Position numbers and translations under genes: made by a program. A DNA stretch of 64,000 nt, from NCBI GenBank assembly GCA_910575105.1, contig CAJTDK010000013.1:62001-126000 (forward strand), given 5' to 3'. Source of the stretch: Lachnospiraceae bacterium. Its GTDB lineage: Bacteria > Bacillota > Clostridia > Lachnospirales > Lachnospiraceae. Within the stretch, counting starts at the first letter, position 1; each line of letters begins with the position of its first letter. This document shows, one piece after another, positions 52,612 through 61,121 of the stretch. The notes under the pieces are model-generated. The model was not told the origin of the DNA. It ran no database searches and saw only the letters and a list, made by a program, of their open reading frames with translations.

Positions 52612-54218
52612 GTAGACAGCCGATGGGCGATAACAAGGAGCGTCTTTCCTTTTGTGAGAGCCATAATAGACTGCTGAATCTTATCCTCATTCTCCGGGTC
52701 AGTAAATGCCGTGGCCTCGTCCAAAATTACAATCGGCGCTTTTTTCAAAATAGCACGGGCTATGGCAATCCTCTGTTTTTCGCCGCCGGATAGTCGCTTT
52801 CCCGCATCACCGGCGGGCGTGTCATATCCAAGTTCCAGCTTTCCAATAAATTCATCACAGCAGGCTGCCTTTGCCGCCTCATAAACCTGTTCATCAGTTG
52901 CGGACGGATCGCCCAGCCGGATATTTTCTTTCAGGGAACAATTAAACAGAAAATTGTCCTGGGTAACAAAACTAACCGTATCGGATAACTGTTTTAACGG
53001 TATGTCTTTGATATTCACGCCTCCGATCTTAATGCTGCCATCGGACACATCCCAAAACCGGGCAATCAGCCGGGCCACCGTGGACTTGCCGCCGCCAGAC
53101 GGCCCTACCAGAGCAGTAAAACTGCCCTGGGGCATTTTCAGGCTCACGTCATGGAGGACGGTTTCATTTTCCTTTCCGGTATAGGAGAAAGAAACGTGTT
53201 CCAGTTCAATGTCAGAATGAGCCAGCTTCACATTTTTTCCCGTTTCGGGAAGTTCAGGCATATTGATAAATTCCAGCGTTTCTTTAATGCCGTATTCCAT
53301 GACCTTCATTTCATTTACGAAAACCTCCAGCCGCATCAGCGGGGCAATAATACTAAGAGAAAGAATCAGGCACATAGCCAACTGCGCAGCGGTAAGGGAA
53401 CCATTCGCAAATAACCACAGACCCACGGGCAAAGATATAAGGAGCGTGGAGGGCAGAATGGAAAATGCAAGATACATCAGTTTCCATGTGCTTTGATACC
53501 ATGCCACAGTATAATCCTTAAAAGACGACACGGCTTTTGCAAATTTCTCATAGGAACTGCTGGCTTGGTTAAAGGCTTTTACAACCTCAATCCCTTCCAC
53601 ATATTCCACGATCACGCTGTTTACATGGTTGTTTGCTTTCATGTATGCGTCATATTTCTCCGTGAAATTTCTCGTCATAATCCCGAAAGGAATGGCCGCC
53701 AGCGGAATGGTAGCAATCGAGGCCAGAGCCATGCGCCAGTCAAATACCAAAAGGAAAATAAATATCCCAATGGGAATTACGACATTTCCTGTTGCCTCCG
53801 GGATAAAATGTGCCAGTGGCGGCTCAATAGCCTCCACCCGGTCAACCACCACGCTCTTGATCTGGCCGATGGTCTTGTTCATCACATCCCCCAGGGGCGC
53901 TTTCATCAGTTTATCCGCTATCTCCATGCGGATGGTTTCCAGTATGGTGTATGCGCTCACGTGGGACAGAATGGTTGAAATGGCAAAAAACAGAAGCCTC
54001 ACCAGATACCCGGCCACGCAGAACCCGCACCAGAATAAAATTTGTGAAACGTCACAGTCACCGGCGATAAACAGTTTCAAAATCTGATACACGCCGAGGA
54101 ATGGGACGAATCCGCCGAACACGCTGATTATGGAACAAAGCACGGACAAAATCATCTTGCCTTTGCAACGGGCGGCAAAAGATAGCAGCGCCTGGAACCA
54201 TGACTGTTCGTTGTTCAA
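52612..54218 (-). pseudogene. ABC exporter (permease-ATPase), last ~50 residues missing
   Basis: TTG start at 54218 behind AAAGGAGGT. Six-helix membrane domain (~1-310), then ATPase: GPSGGGKST (Walker A), FVTQDNFLFN (Q loop), LSGGEKQRIAIARA (signature), IVILDEATAF (Walker B) and IAHRLST (H loop). Right after HRLSTI the sequence ends at 52612 and becomes intron fragment; normally ~40-50 residues follow. All catalytic motifs remain, so some function is possible. Usually such exporters come as a pair; the partner gene, expected downstream, is missing. Confidence 0.85.
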
Positions 54219-54258
54219 TGTAATGACCTCCTTTTCTTTGCAACACCACGGTTTTATC

Positions 54259-54287
54259 TTGAATTACGCCGTAATGTCTGCTATACT
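54259..54287 (+). promoter_or_regulatory. Promoter of the AraC-type regulator gene
   Basis: TTGAAT (54259-54264), 17 bases, TATACT (54282-54287). Confidence 0.7.
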
Positions 54288-54293
54288 TTATTG

Positions 54294-54313
54294 AGGTTAG
54301 ATATTGCTAACCT
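54294..54313. promoter_or_regulatory. Inverted-repeat operator between exporter and AraC genes
   Basis: AGGTTAG-ATATTG-CTAACCT, a perfect 7-bp inverted repeat at the expected transcription start of the AraC gene and upstream of the divergent exporter. A dimeric regulator could control both genes from it. Confidence 0.6.
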
Positions 54314-54432
54314 GCCGCACAATAATCTACCGCATTTTGAAATCCAATGCAATAGTTTAGACTAACTTGCGTTGAATCGTGCTGAAAGTTCGTTGAAAGT
54401 GGATAACAGAATGAAAACAAGGAGGCTGCCAT

Positions 54433-55404
54433 ATGAACACACGGACAAAGCATTTACCAGAACCATTTCTGTCACAGTTCAGGTTTGTTCCCTGTGCTTG
54501 TAAAGAGACATTAAACTTGGAAGGAAAATGTTATGCCCCACCAGAGGAATTAGGTGAGGGTTATTATTGGTACTACGAAAAAGAGGGATTATTCGCCATC
54601 GGTGTACTTGACTTGTGTCTGAAAGAAGATTTTGTGTTAGAATACCAGCAACAGGATTTTATTTCTATCAATTATTACGACACCATATCCGCAGAAGAAC
54701 TTTCTCCTTATAAACGCTTGTCGGCAAGTTGTATCCGGGGGCATGTATCAGACAGTCAGATTTTTCGGGCCAGATACCATAAAAATGTACCTATTCACGG
54801 GATAGAGCTTATGTTCATGCCTGGATATTACCACGATTATCTGGAACAGAAATATCCCGGTGAATTTCCCGATCCCAAAGAAGCATTCCGTAGCGTAGAC
54901 GGAATTTCTGATTTTCCAGAATTAGTGCTACTCATGCGCCAGACACAGACATTCCAGGGAACCGGTGCAACGGCTCATTTGTTTTATGAAAGCAAAATCG
55001 CAGAAGCCATTTCCCTGATTGCCGAAAAGACAAAGGAACACAAAGGCTTTGTTCCAAGCGGTGATTTGACAAAGGAGGACTTGATTAACCTGGATGCGGT
55101 AAAGTGCTATATAGAGGATCATTTTGCTTTTGACATTCGGGCAGAGCATTTAACAAAAATCGCTTGCATGGGACAGACAAAACTCCGCTATTCTTTCAAG
55201 AAACTGTATGGATATACTATAACAGAATTTATCCAGAATAAACGGATCGCCCATGCGGAGTATATGCTGGTCGGCACGGATTTTACAGTAAGCCAGATTG
55301 CGGAATCCGTAGGTTATCATCATGCAGGACGGTTCGCAAGCCTGTTTCGGAAAAATACAGGGCTGTTTCCAGAGGAATATAGACAGTTGATGAAAAAATC
55401 ATGA
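54433..55404 (+). CDS. AraC-family transcriptional regulator
   Basis: 323 aa, ATG 54433 behind AAGGAGG. N-terminal ligand-sensing region ~1-210; C-terminal double helix-turn-helix: LTKIACMGQTKLRYSFKKLYGYTITEFIQNKRIAHAEYML and SQIAESVGYHHAGRFASLFRKNTGLFPEEYR. It is divergent from the ABC exporter and likely its activator, responding to an exported compound or metal chelate; that link is from context. Confidence 0.9.
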   Translation: MNTRTKHLPEPFLSQFRFVPCACKETLNLEGKCYAPPEELGEGYYWYYEKEGLFAIGVLDLCLKEDFVLEYQQQDFISINYYDTISAEELSPYKRLSASCIRGHVSDSQIFRARYHKNVPIHGIELMFMPGYYHDYLEQKYPGEFPDPKEAFRSVDGISDFPELVLLMRQTQTFQGTGATAHLFYESKIAEAISLIAEKTKEHKGFVPSGDLTKEDLINLDAVKCYIEDHFAFDIRAEHLTKIACMGQTKLRYSFKKLYGYTITEFIQNKRIAHAEYMLVGTDFTVSQIAESVGYHHAGRFASLFRKNTGLFPEEYRQLMKKS

Positions 55405-55465
55405 TACCTTTAGAACAGAAAAGGTGTGTACCTGAAATCACAGATACACACCCATAACCGTCTGT

Positions 55466-55978
55466 CTATGTTGTCCCACGGCAATCACTGTCAAATTTAT
55501 AACCTACGCTGCGTATGCTTTTAATATAATCCGGCACCGCATCAGAAATCCTCAATTTCTTCCGCAGGTTGCTGGCATGGTTGATAATGACTTTTCGGGA
55601 ATAGAAAGAATCTTCCTCATTCCAGACCAAATCCATAATCATTTCAAAAGTGAATACCCGGCCTGGATTGCGAATCAGCAGGGAGAGAAGTTCAAACTCC
55701 TTTGCGGTCAGCATGATCTCCTGGCCGCATATTTCTACCATGCGCTGCTCCAGGCAGAAATACAGTTCTCCTTCCCGTATCTCTGTCAGAGGGCTTTCTG
55801 ATTCCTGCATCCGACTTTCCGTATGAATACCATCCTGGAATAATCCGCTGTTACAGTTTCCCTGCTCATTCACATACTTTTCCAGCTCCTGTTTTTGCTT
55901 CGGATCAAGAAATGTAAACAGCTTTTCCCCAATCTGTCTGCCGGATTCCGATACATCAAATACAGCTAATGTCCCAAT
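55466..55978 (-). CDS. OmpR/PhoB-type winged-helix regulator, apparent ATT start
   Basis: The C-terminal ~100 residues are a winged helix: VEICGQEIMLTAKEFELLSLLIRNPGRVFTFEMIMDLVW, then VINHASNLRKKL and YIKSIRSVGYKF. The obvious start (GTG at 55873) is weak, while the frame stays open back to a TAA near 55990. The only placed ribosome binding site, AAGGAGGTGATGTC, leads directly to ATT at 55978 (ATT-GGG-ACA), giving 170 aa. No receiver domain with phospho-Asp is present, so it is an orphan or truncated regulator. Confidence 0.7.
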   Translation of the reverse strand: MGTLAVFDVSESGRQIGEKLFTFLDPKQKQELEKYVNEQGNCNSGLFQDGIHTESRMQESESPLTEIREGELYFCLEQRMVEICGQEIMLTAKEFELLSLLIRNPGRVFTFEMIMDLVWNEEDSFYSRKVIINHASNLRKKLRISDAVPDYIKSIRSVGYKFDSDCRGTT

Positions 55979-56126
55979 GACATCACCTCCTTAACCATTC
56001 ACAGAATTTTAGTCCTTTATTCCCCAATATTGTTCAAAAGAGGCGGGAACGGAAAAATGATGTCCCCGCCCACTTATTTATTTTGTTTCAAGATAAAGCA
56101 ATTTTCCAGTATCGTATTCTTGTAGC

Positions 56127-56752
56127 CTATTTACCCTGTACGGTCAACTGTGTCATGTTGCGAAATTCAGACACAAGCATGATAGCCGTCAATACGACTA
56201 CAACCAAATCCGTCAACGGCGGTCCGACAAACACCCCGGCAACACCAAGTCCTCCAATCTTCGGAAGAAATATAACAAGTGGAATAAAAAGAACAATCTG
56301 GCGTAGCATAACTAATATACTTGCCTTAGATGCTTTACCCATTGCCTGCATCATTGTAATAACCATCAGCATAAAACCCAACAAAATATAGGTGCTGAAT
56401 AGAATACGGAAATTGGAAACACCTTGATTTACGATGCCAGGCTCCTTAATAAACCATGAAAGAACTGTTTGCGGTGCAAGCTGAATTGGAATATAGAAAA
56501 TCATGCAAAGGACTGTAGCTCCAAAAGCAAAAAACTTTGTAATCTGTTTTACACGCGCATATTGTTTAGCACCAAAATTTGTACCCACTGCCGGCTGTAG
56601 CCCTTGGCTCATACCCCATATAGGAATTAAAGTAAACGATTGAATACTTAATGCTGCCCCTAAAATAATCTGCCAATCATCACCGCCATAATTATGCGCC
56701 ACTCTGTAAAGTATCGTCTGCTGCAGCAAAGTCATAACCTGCATCCAAAGAG
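56127..56752 (-). pseudogene. MATE efflux transporter B, C-terminal fragment
   Basis: About 205 residues from MQVMTLLQQTILYRVAHNYGG to QLTVQGK, holding about six membrane helices of a MATE transporter. There is no start codon of its own. At about 56752 it joins the frame-shifted end of MATE A; the two parts come from different MATE proteins, since the same region of the fold appears twice (A already runs past helix 10). Confidence 0.8.
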
Positions 56753-57862
56753 CATGATGGATATGCCGTTTGCCCTTAAAGACGCTGCCCCGATGCGAAT
56801 CATCTCGGCATCGCCCTTTGTGAACTGGGAAACGATAGCTGTAGAGGACAAAGCCAGTATCACGCCAAAAATCACACAGAAAGCCGTAGACCATAGGATG
56901 GAAGTCTTGATTGCTTCACGCAGGCGGTCAAACTTTTTCGCACCATAACTGTACCCTGCAATGGGCTGAAAACCTTTGATGAACCCGAATACGGACAAAC
57001 TGCCCATTGAAATAAGGCGGGTAACAACGCCCATGCCTGCAATGGCAGAGTCCCCGTAACCGCCAGCGGCATTGTTGATTAAGGAAATGGACACACTCGT
57101 TAAAATCTGGAATACCAATGTCGGGATGCCGATTTTGAAAATCTCAGACATGGTTTCTTTTGTATATGTGCAGTCCTTAACCCGAAAATGGAATACGCTC
57201 TTTTTCCGAAGAATATAGGTCAGATATACGCAGGTTGAAACGACTTGTGAGATTGCGGTCGCTATCGCTGCTCCTGCCACGCCTAAATCAAACATATAGA
57301 TAAACAGCGGGTCTAAGGCGATATTGAGTACCGCACCTGTCAGCAAGGCACACATGGTTGTTTTAGCTGCTCCCTCGCTAGTCACAATGTTATTCATCGT
57401 GACATTGAATACATTGAAGATGCAGGAAACAATGTAAATGCTTGCGTATGTGGCAGCATAAGGCATGATGCTGTCGGTTGCCCCCAAGAGCTTCAGTATG
57501 GGATGCAGGAACACCATAGAAAAGATAATGATGACCGCCCCTACGGATACGCTGCTGTATAAAGCGGTACTTGCCACTTTATCCGCATTTTCCTTATCCC
57601 CATGACCTAACAATCGGGAAATGTAAGAAGCCGCACCGTTTCCGAACAGCAGACCAAGACCGACAACAACCTGTCCGAGCGGATAGACCACGGAGATTGC
57701 CCCCATCTGGCTCTCCCCTAGCCCGCCGACAAAATAAGCGTCAACAAGGTTGTAGAAAGCATTTACCAACATGCCAACCATTGTTGGGATGCCCATTGCT
57801 AAAAGTGCTTTTGGTATGGATGTGCTGCCGAGCAGCTCCATCTTTTTACTTTGACTGTTCAT
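56752..57862 (-). pseudogene. MATE efflux transporter A, C-terminus missing
   Basis: ATG 57862 behind AAAGGAG. About 370 residues: two MatE repeats (IPTMVGMLVNAFYNLVDAYFVG; GIPTLVFQILTSVSISLINNAAG), around ten of twelve helices, ending abruptly after LRANGISIMLFG with three further codons. Normally 70-80 residues remain. These proteins export cationic drugs against Na+ or H+. A divergent padR gene likely represses it. Confidence 0.85.
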
Positions 57863-57878
57863 TTTGAACTCCTTTCTC

Positions 57879-57907
57879 TTGACAAATAGTGTTATTTATA
57901 CTACTAT
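57879..57907 (+). promoter_or_regulatory. padR promoter
   Basis: TTGACA (57879-57884), 17 bases, TACTAT (57902-57907). The -10 overlaps operator 1. Confidence 0.6.
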
Positions 57908-57917
57908 AAAATATAGT
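57903..57917. promoter_or_regulatory. PadR operator 1
   Basis: ACTATA-AAA-TATAGT, a perfect palindrome covering the padR -10 region. Confidence 0.7.
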
Positions 57918-57935
57918 AATTGCGTTGCAGGGATT

Positions 57936-57964
57936 ATAATACTATAATTTATAGTAGTTGTCAA
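57936..57964 (-). promoter_or_regulatory. Promoter of the MATE gene
   Basis: On the minus strand, TTGACA (57964-57959), 17 bases, TATTAT (57941-57936). Operator 2 fills its spacer. Confidence 0.7.
57940..57956. promoter_or_regulatory. PadR operator 2
   Basis: TACTATAA-T-TTATAGTA, a perfect palindrome inside the -35/-10 spacer of the MATE promoter and of the same sequence type as operator 1. Confidence 0.75.
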
Positions 57965-57985
57965 TAGAAAAAGGAGGGATTTTAA

Positions 57986-58513
57986 ATGGCGACCATTGAC
58001 TTGATTGTATTGGGAATGTTGAAACGGGAATCCTTGAGTGCATACGATATTCAGAAACTGGTGGAATACCGCAACATTTCAAAGTGGGTAAAAATCAGCA
58101 CACCATCCATCTATAAAAAGGTTATCCAGTTGGAAGAAAAGGGGCTTATCACAAGCCGCACGGAGAAAGAGGGAAAAATGCCCGAAAAGGCAGTATATTC
58201 CTTGACGGATGCAGGAAATGAGGAATTTGAGAAACTGATGCTTGAAATATCCTGCAAGCCGATTAACATATTCTTGGATTTTAATGCGGTCATTGTTAAT
58301 TTAGAAAGCATGGAAAAGGAACCGCAGAGGGAATGTCTGGATAACATTGAGAGCAATATCAATGTGCTGAAATCCTATCTTGAGGAGAACATGGACTTAA
58401 AAGAAAACGCTCCCGATATTCCTGCTACGGGCATGGCGGTTCTGCATCAGCAATTTCGATTAGTGCAGGCAATCGAAGAATGGATAAGGGCATTGAAAGA
58501 AGAACTGCTGTAA
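57986..58513 (+). CDS. PadR-family transcriptional regulator
   Basis: 175 aa, ATG 57986 behind AAAGGAGGG. IDLIVLGMLKRESLSAYDIQKLVE and STPSIYKKVIQLEEKGLITSRTEKEG form the winged helix; the C-terminal helical part (CLDNIESNINVLKSYLEEN) is the dimer arm. PadR proteins often repress neighbouring drug-efflux genes. The two ACTATA palindromes over both promoters fit autorepression plus repression of the MATE gene. Confidence 0.92.
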   Translation: MATIDLIVLGMLKRESLSAYDIQKLVEYRNISKWVKISTPSIYKKVIQLEEKGLITSRTEKEGKMPEKAVYSLTDAGNEEFEKLMLEISCKPINIFLDFNAVIVNLESMEKEPQRECLDNIESNINVLKSYLEENMDLKENAPDIPATGMAVLHQQFRLVQAIEEWIRALKEELL

Positions 58514-58581
58514 ATGTAGATGGTTTAAAACATAGCAAGAATGATGAAAAGATAGAAAACTCCTTGTGCTACAATATCTCA

Positions 58582-58609
58582 TTGAACCCCCCCCGATTTG
58601 GCATATCAT
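58582..58609 (+). promoter_or_regulatory. Promoter with poly-C spacer before the AraC-GNAT gene
   Basis: TTGAAC (58582-58587) and TATCAT (58604-58609) are 16 bases apart; a run of eight C (58587-58594) occupies the start of the spacer. Length changes in the run would alter promoter spacing. The promoter call itself is moderate. Confidence 0.5.
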
Positions 58610-58653
58610 AATGCTTAAATTGTGAGGGCAAAACGAGGAAAGGAGGGAGCAAA

Positions 58654-59541
58654 ATGCAAGGTCAGACAGTACGCATTGTTTCACAGGCTATCCGCTATAT
58701 CGAAGAACATCTGCACGAAAAGATGGATTTAGATATGGTGGCATCGGCACTGCACTATTCCAAATACCATCTGCATCGGATTTTTACAAAGACCGTCGGC
58801 TTGACTATCCACGACTACGCAAAACGGCGGCAGCTTACAGAAGCGGCAAAACTTCTGGTGTTTTCTGCAAAACCGATTATCGAGATTGCCCTTATGAGCG
58901 GGTATGAAAGCCAGCAGGCATTTACGGATATTTTTAAGGCGATGTATAAGACTTCCCCTGCGGAATTTCGGGAAACGGAAAACTTCTACCCGTTACAGCT
59001 TGAAATTTATCTGAAGGAGGAGCTTGTAAAAATGGATTTGACAAAAGACAATATAAAATTTGCCACGCCCGAAGATGCGGATGACTGGATGGAACTGGTA
59101 AGCCTTACGATTGACGGCTATCCATGTCTGGATAAAAAAGATTACGCCGCAAACCTGCATCAATATATTGCGGATAAAAAGGCTCTGATTTTGCGGGATG
59201 ACGATATGGCTATTGGCGTGATGGGATTTTCGCCAGACACAGGCAGCATAGACTTTCTGGCTGTCCATCCGCAGTATCGGCATCTCGGCATTACAAAGCT
59301 GTTCCTTGATAAGCTGGCAGACGAGTTGCTTTATGGGAAAGAGATTACGTTGACGACATACCGTGCAGGCGATAAGGCAGATACGGGCTGGCGGGAAGAA
59401 TACCGCCGTCTTGGATTTGCAGAACGGGAACTGCTTGTGGAATATGGCTATCCGACGCAGCGTTTCGTGCTTCCACCGAAAAACAAGGAGGAAACAAGGA
59501 ATGTCCGAAACACAGAAAAACCCGTTGGCAGAGAGCTTTAA
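58654..59541 (+). CDS. AraC-type regulator fused to a GNAT-like domain
   Basis: 295 aa, ATG 58654 behind AAAGGAGGG. Residues 1-108 form an AraC double helix-turn-helix (LDMVASALHYSKYHLHRIFTKTVGLTIHDYAKRRQL; IEIALMSGYESQQAFTDIFKAMYKTSPAEF). Residues ~128-285 are a GNAT acetyltransferase fold (IKFATPEDADDWMELV, DFLAVHPQYRHLGITKLFLDKL), though the acetyl-CoA loop is divergent (RHLGIT). The fused domain may act as sensor or acetylate a drug. The last 41 bases overlap the following MATE gene, so it likely controls that gene. Confidence 0.88.
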   Translation: MQGQTVRIVSQAIRYIEEHLHEKMDLDMVASALHYSKYHLHRIFTKTVGLTIHDYAKRRQLTEAAKLLVFSAKPIIEIALMSGYESQQAFTDIFKAMYKTSPAEFRETENFYPLQLEIYLKEELVKMDLTKDNIKFATPEDADDWMELVSLTIDGYPCLDKKDYAANLHQYIADKKALILRDDDMAIGVMGFSPDTGSIDFLAVHPQYRHLGITKLFLDKLADELLYGKEITLTTYRAGDKADTGWREEYRRLGFAERELLVEYGYPTQRFVLPPKNKEETRNVRNTEKPVGREL

Positions 59542-60841
59542 CGCCCTATCCCTTATCAGATTTGCTTTCCCAAGCATGGTGATGATGCTGTTTATGGGAT
59601 TATACACCATTGTAGACACGATTTTCGTCGCACGGTTTGTAGACACGAACGCCTTGTCGTCCATCAATATCGTCTGCCCCGTCATCAATCTGATTGTCGG
59701 TCTGGGGACGATGCTTGCAACAGGAGGAAGTGCGGTCGTTGCGAAGAAAATGGGGAATGGAAACACAGGGGAAGCCAGAAGCAATTTTACGTTGATTGTC
59801 GTGGCAGGGGCGGTTATCGGTCTGCTGATTACAGCGGCAGGGCTTCTCTTTTTGGATGAAATCATCTGGGGATTGGGTGCAAGTGAAATATTGTTCCCAT
59901 ATTGCAGGGATTATCTGACGATACAGCTCATTTTCGCCGCCTTTAACATGATGCAGGTGCTATATCAGAATCTGTTTGTGACGGCGGGGAAACCGACATT
60001 AGGCTTAGTGCTTGCTGTTCTGGCGGGGATTGCCAATATTGTTTTTGATTATGTCTTTATCGTTTTGCTGCAAATGGGAATCAAGGGAGCTGCTATTGGG
60101 ACAGGCATCGGATATATGATACCGTCAATTATCGGTACAATATTTTTTCTGATGAAAAGAAGTGAATTGCACTTTTGCAAGCCTAATGTGGACGTATCTG
60201 TTCTGCTGAAAAGCTGCTCCAACGGTGTGTCGGAACTGGTAAGCCAGTGTTCGACTGCCGTAACGACAGTTCTGTTTAATGTAACAATGATGAAGCTGCT
60301 AGGCGAGGACGGCGTAGCTGCGATTACGGTACTCATCTACTCGCAGTTCCTCTTAACAACGCTTTATATTGGCTTTTCTATGGGAACAGCCCCCGTCGTA
60401 AGCTATAACTATGGGAGCGGGAATATAAAACAGCTAAAAAAGACCGTCTGTATCTGTTTTAGTTTTATAGCGGGGATTTCCATATTTGTATTTTTATTTT
60501 CCCTGCTTGGTGGAGAAAGCATTGCAAAGGTATTTGCGGAGAACAACAGGAATGTTTTTGAGATTACAAAGAATGGATTTAGCATTTTTTCATTCAGCTT
60601 TCTGTTCTCTGGGTGCAATATTCTTTCTTCCGCATTATTTACGGCATTATCCAATGGGAAAGCGTCTGCAGCCATATCTTTCCTGCGGACATTTGGATTT
60701 ATTACGGTGTCCCTTTTGGTATTGCCGAGATTTTTAGAGGTAACGGGCGTATGGCTTGCAGTACCGTTTGCGGAACTTTTCACGCTTATGCTGACAGTAT
60801 ATCTGCTATGCAGGCATCGGAAACAATACCATTATTTTTGA
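59501..60841 (+). CDS. MATE-family efflux transporter
   Basis: 446 aa, ATG 59501 (MSETQKNPLAESF) behind AAGGAGGAAAC, inside the end of the AraC-GNAT gene. Twelve membrane helices in two MatE halves: FPSMVMMLFMGLYTIVDTIFVARFV and later GVSELVSQCSTAVTTVLFNVTMM. Complete length, unlike the two broken MATE pieces to the left. It probably exports a cationic compound in exchange for Na+ or H+, under AraC-GNAT control. Confidence 0.93.
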   Translation: MSETQKNPLAESFNALSLIRFAFPSMVMMLFMGLYTIVDTIFVARFVDTNALSSINIVCPVINLIVGLGTMLATGGSAVVAKKMGNGNTGEARSNFTLIVVAGAVIGLLITAAGLLFLDEIIWGLGASEILFPYCRDYLTIQLIFAAFNMMQVLYQNLFVTAGKPTLGLVLAVLAGIANIVFDYVFIVLLQMGIKGAAIGTGIGYMIPSIIGTIFFLMKRSELHFCKPNVDVSVLLKSCSNGVSELVSQCSTAVTTVLFNVTMMKLLGEDGVAAITVLIYSQFLLTTLYIGFSMGTAPVVSYNYGSGNIKQLKKTVCICFSFIAGISIFVFLFSLLGGESIAKVFAENNRNVFEITKNGFSIFSFSFLFSGCNILSSALFTALSNGKASAAISFLRTFGFITVSLLVLPRFLEVTGVWLAVPFAELFTLMLTVYLLCRHRKQYHYF

Positions 60842-60860
60842 AAGAAAGGCAGGCAAGAAA

Positions 60861-61070
60861 TTGAAACAGACAGAATGGATATTATGCCCTGTCTGCGGGA
60901 GCAAAACCCGCAGCAGAATTAGGGAGGATACTATTCTGATAAATTATCCTCTCTACTGCCCGAAATGCAGGCAGGAAAGATTGATAGAAGTGAGAAATTT
61001 ACAAACAATAGTCATCACAGAGCCAGACACATTAGATGCAGATGACCGTGTTATAATAGGGACAAGTTAG
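60861..61070 (+). CDS. Cysteine-rich KTR domain protein
   Basis: 69 aa with a TTG start at 60861. CPVCGSKTRSRIREDT and CPKCRQE hold two CxxC pairs around the KTR motif. Small proteins of this kind are carried by Tn916-like and related elements next to resistance genes and may bind nucleic acid. A terminator stem begins inside the end of the gene. Confidence 0.88.
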   Translation: MKQTEWILCPVCGSKTRSRIREDTILINYPLYCPKCRQERLIEVRNLQTIVITEPDTLDADDRVIIGTS

Positions 61071-61121
61071 AGGAACCCAGTAAAATCAAGGGGTTGCACT
61101 AACTTGTCCCCTTATTTTTTT
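61059..61121 (+). terminator. Terminator after the KTR gene
   Basis: GGGACAAGTTAG (61059-61070) pairs perfectly with CTAACTTGTCCC (61099-61110), with a 28-base loop and a following T run. Twelve perfect base pairs make it strong even with the long loop. Confidence 0.85.
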
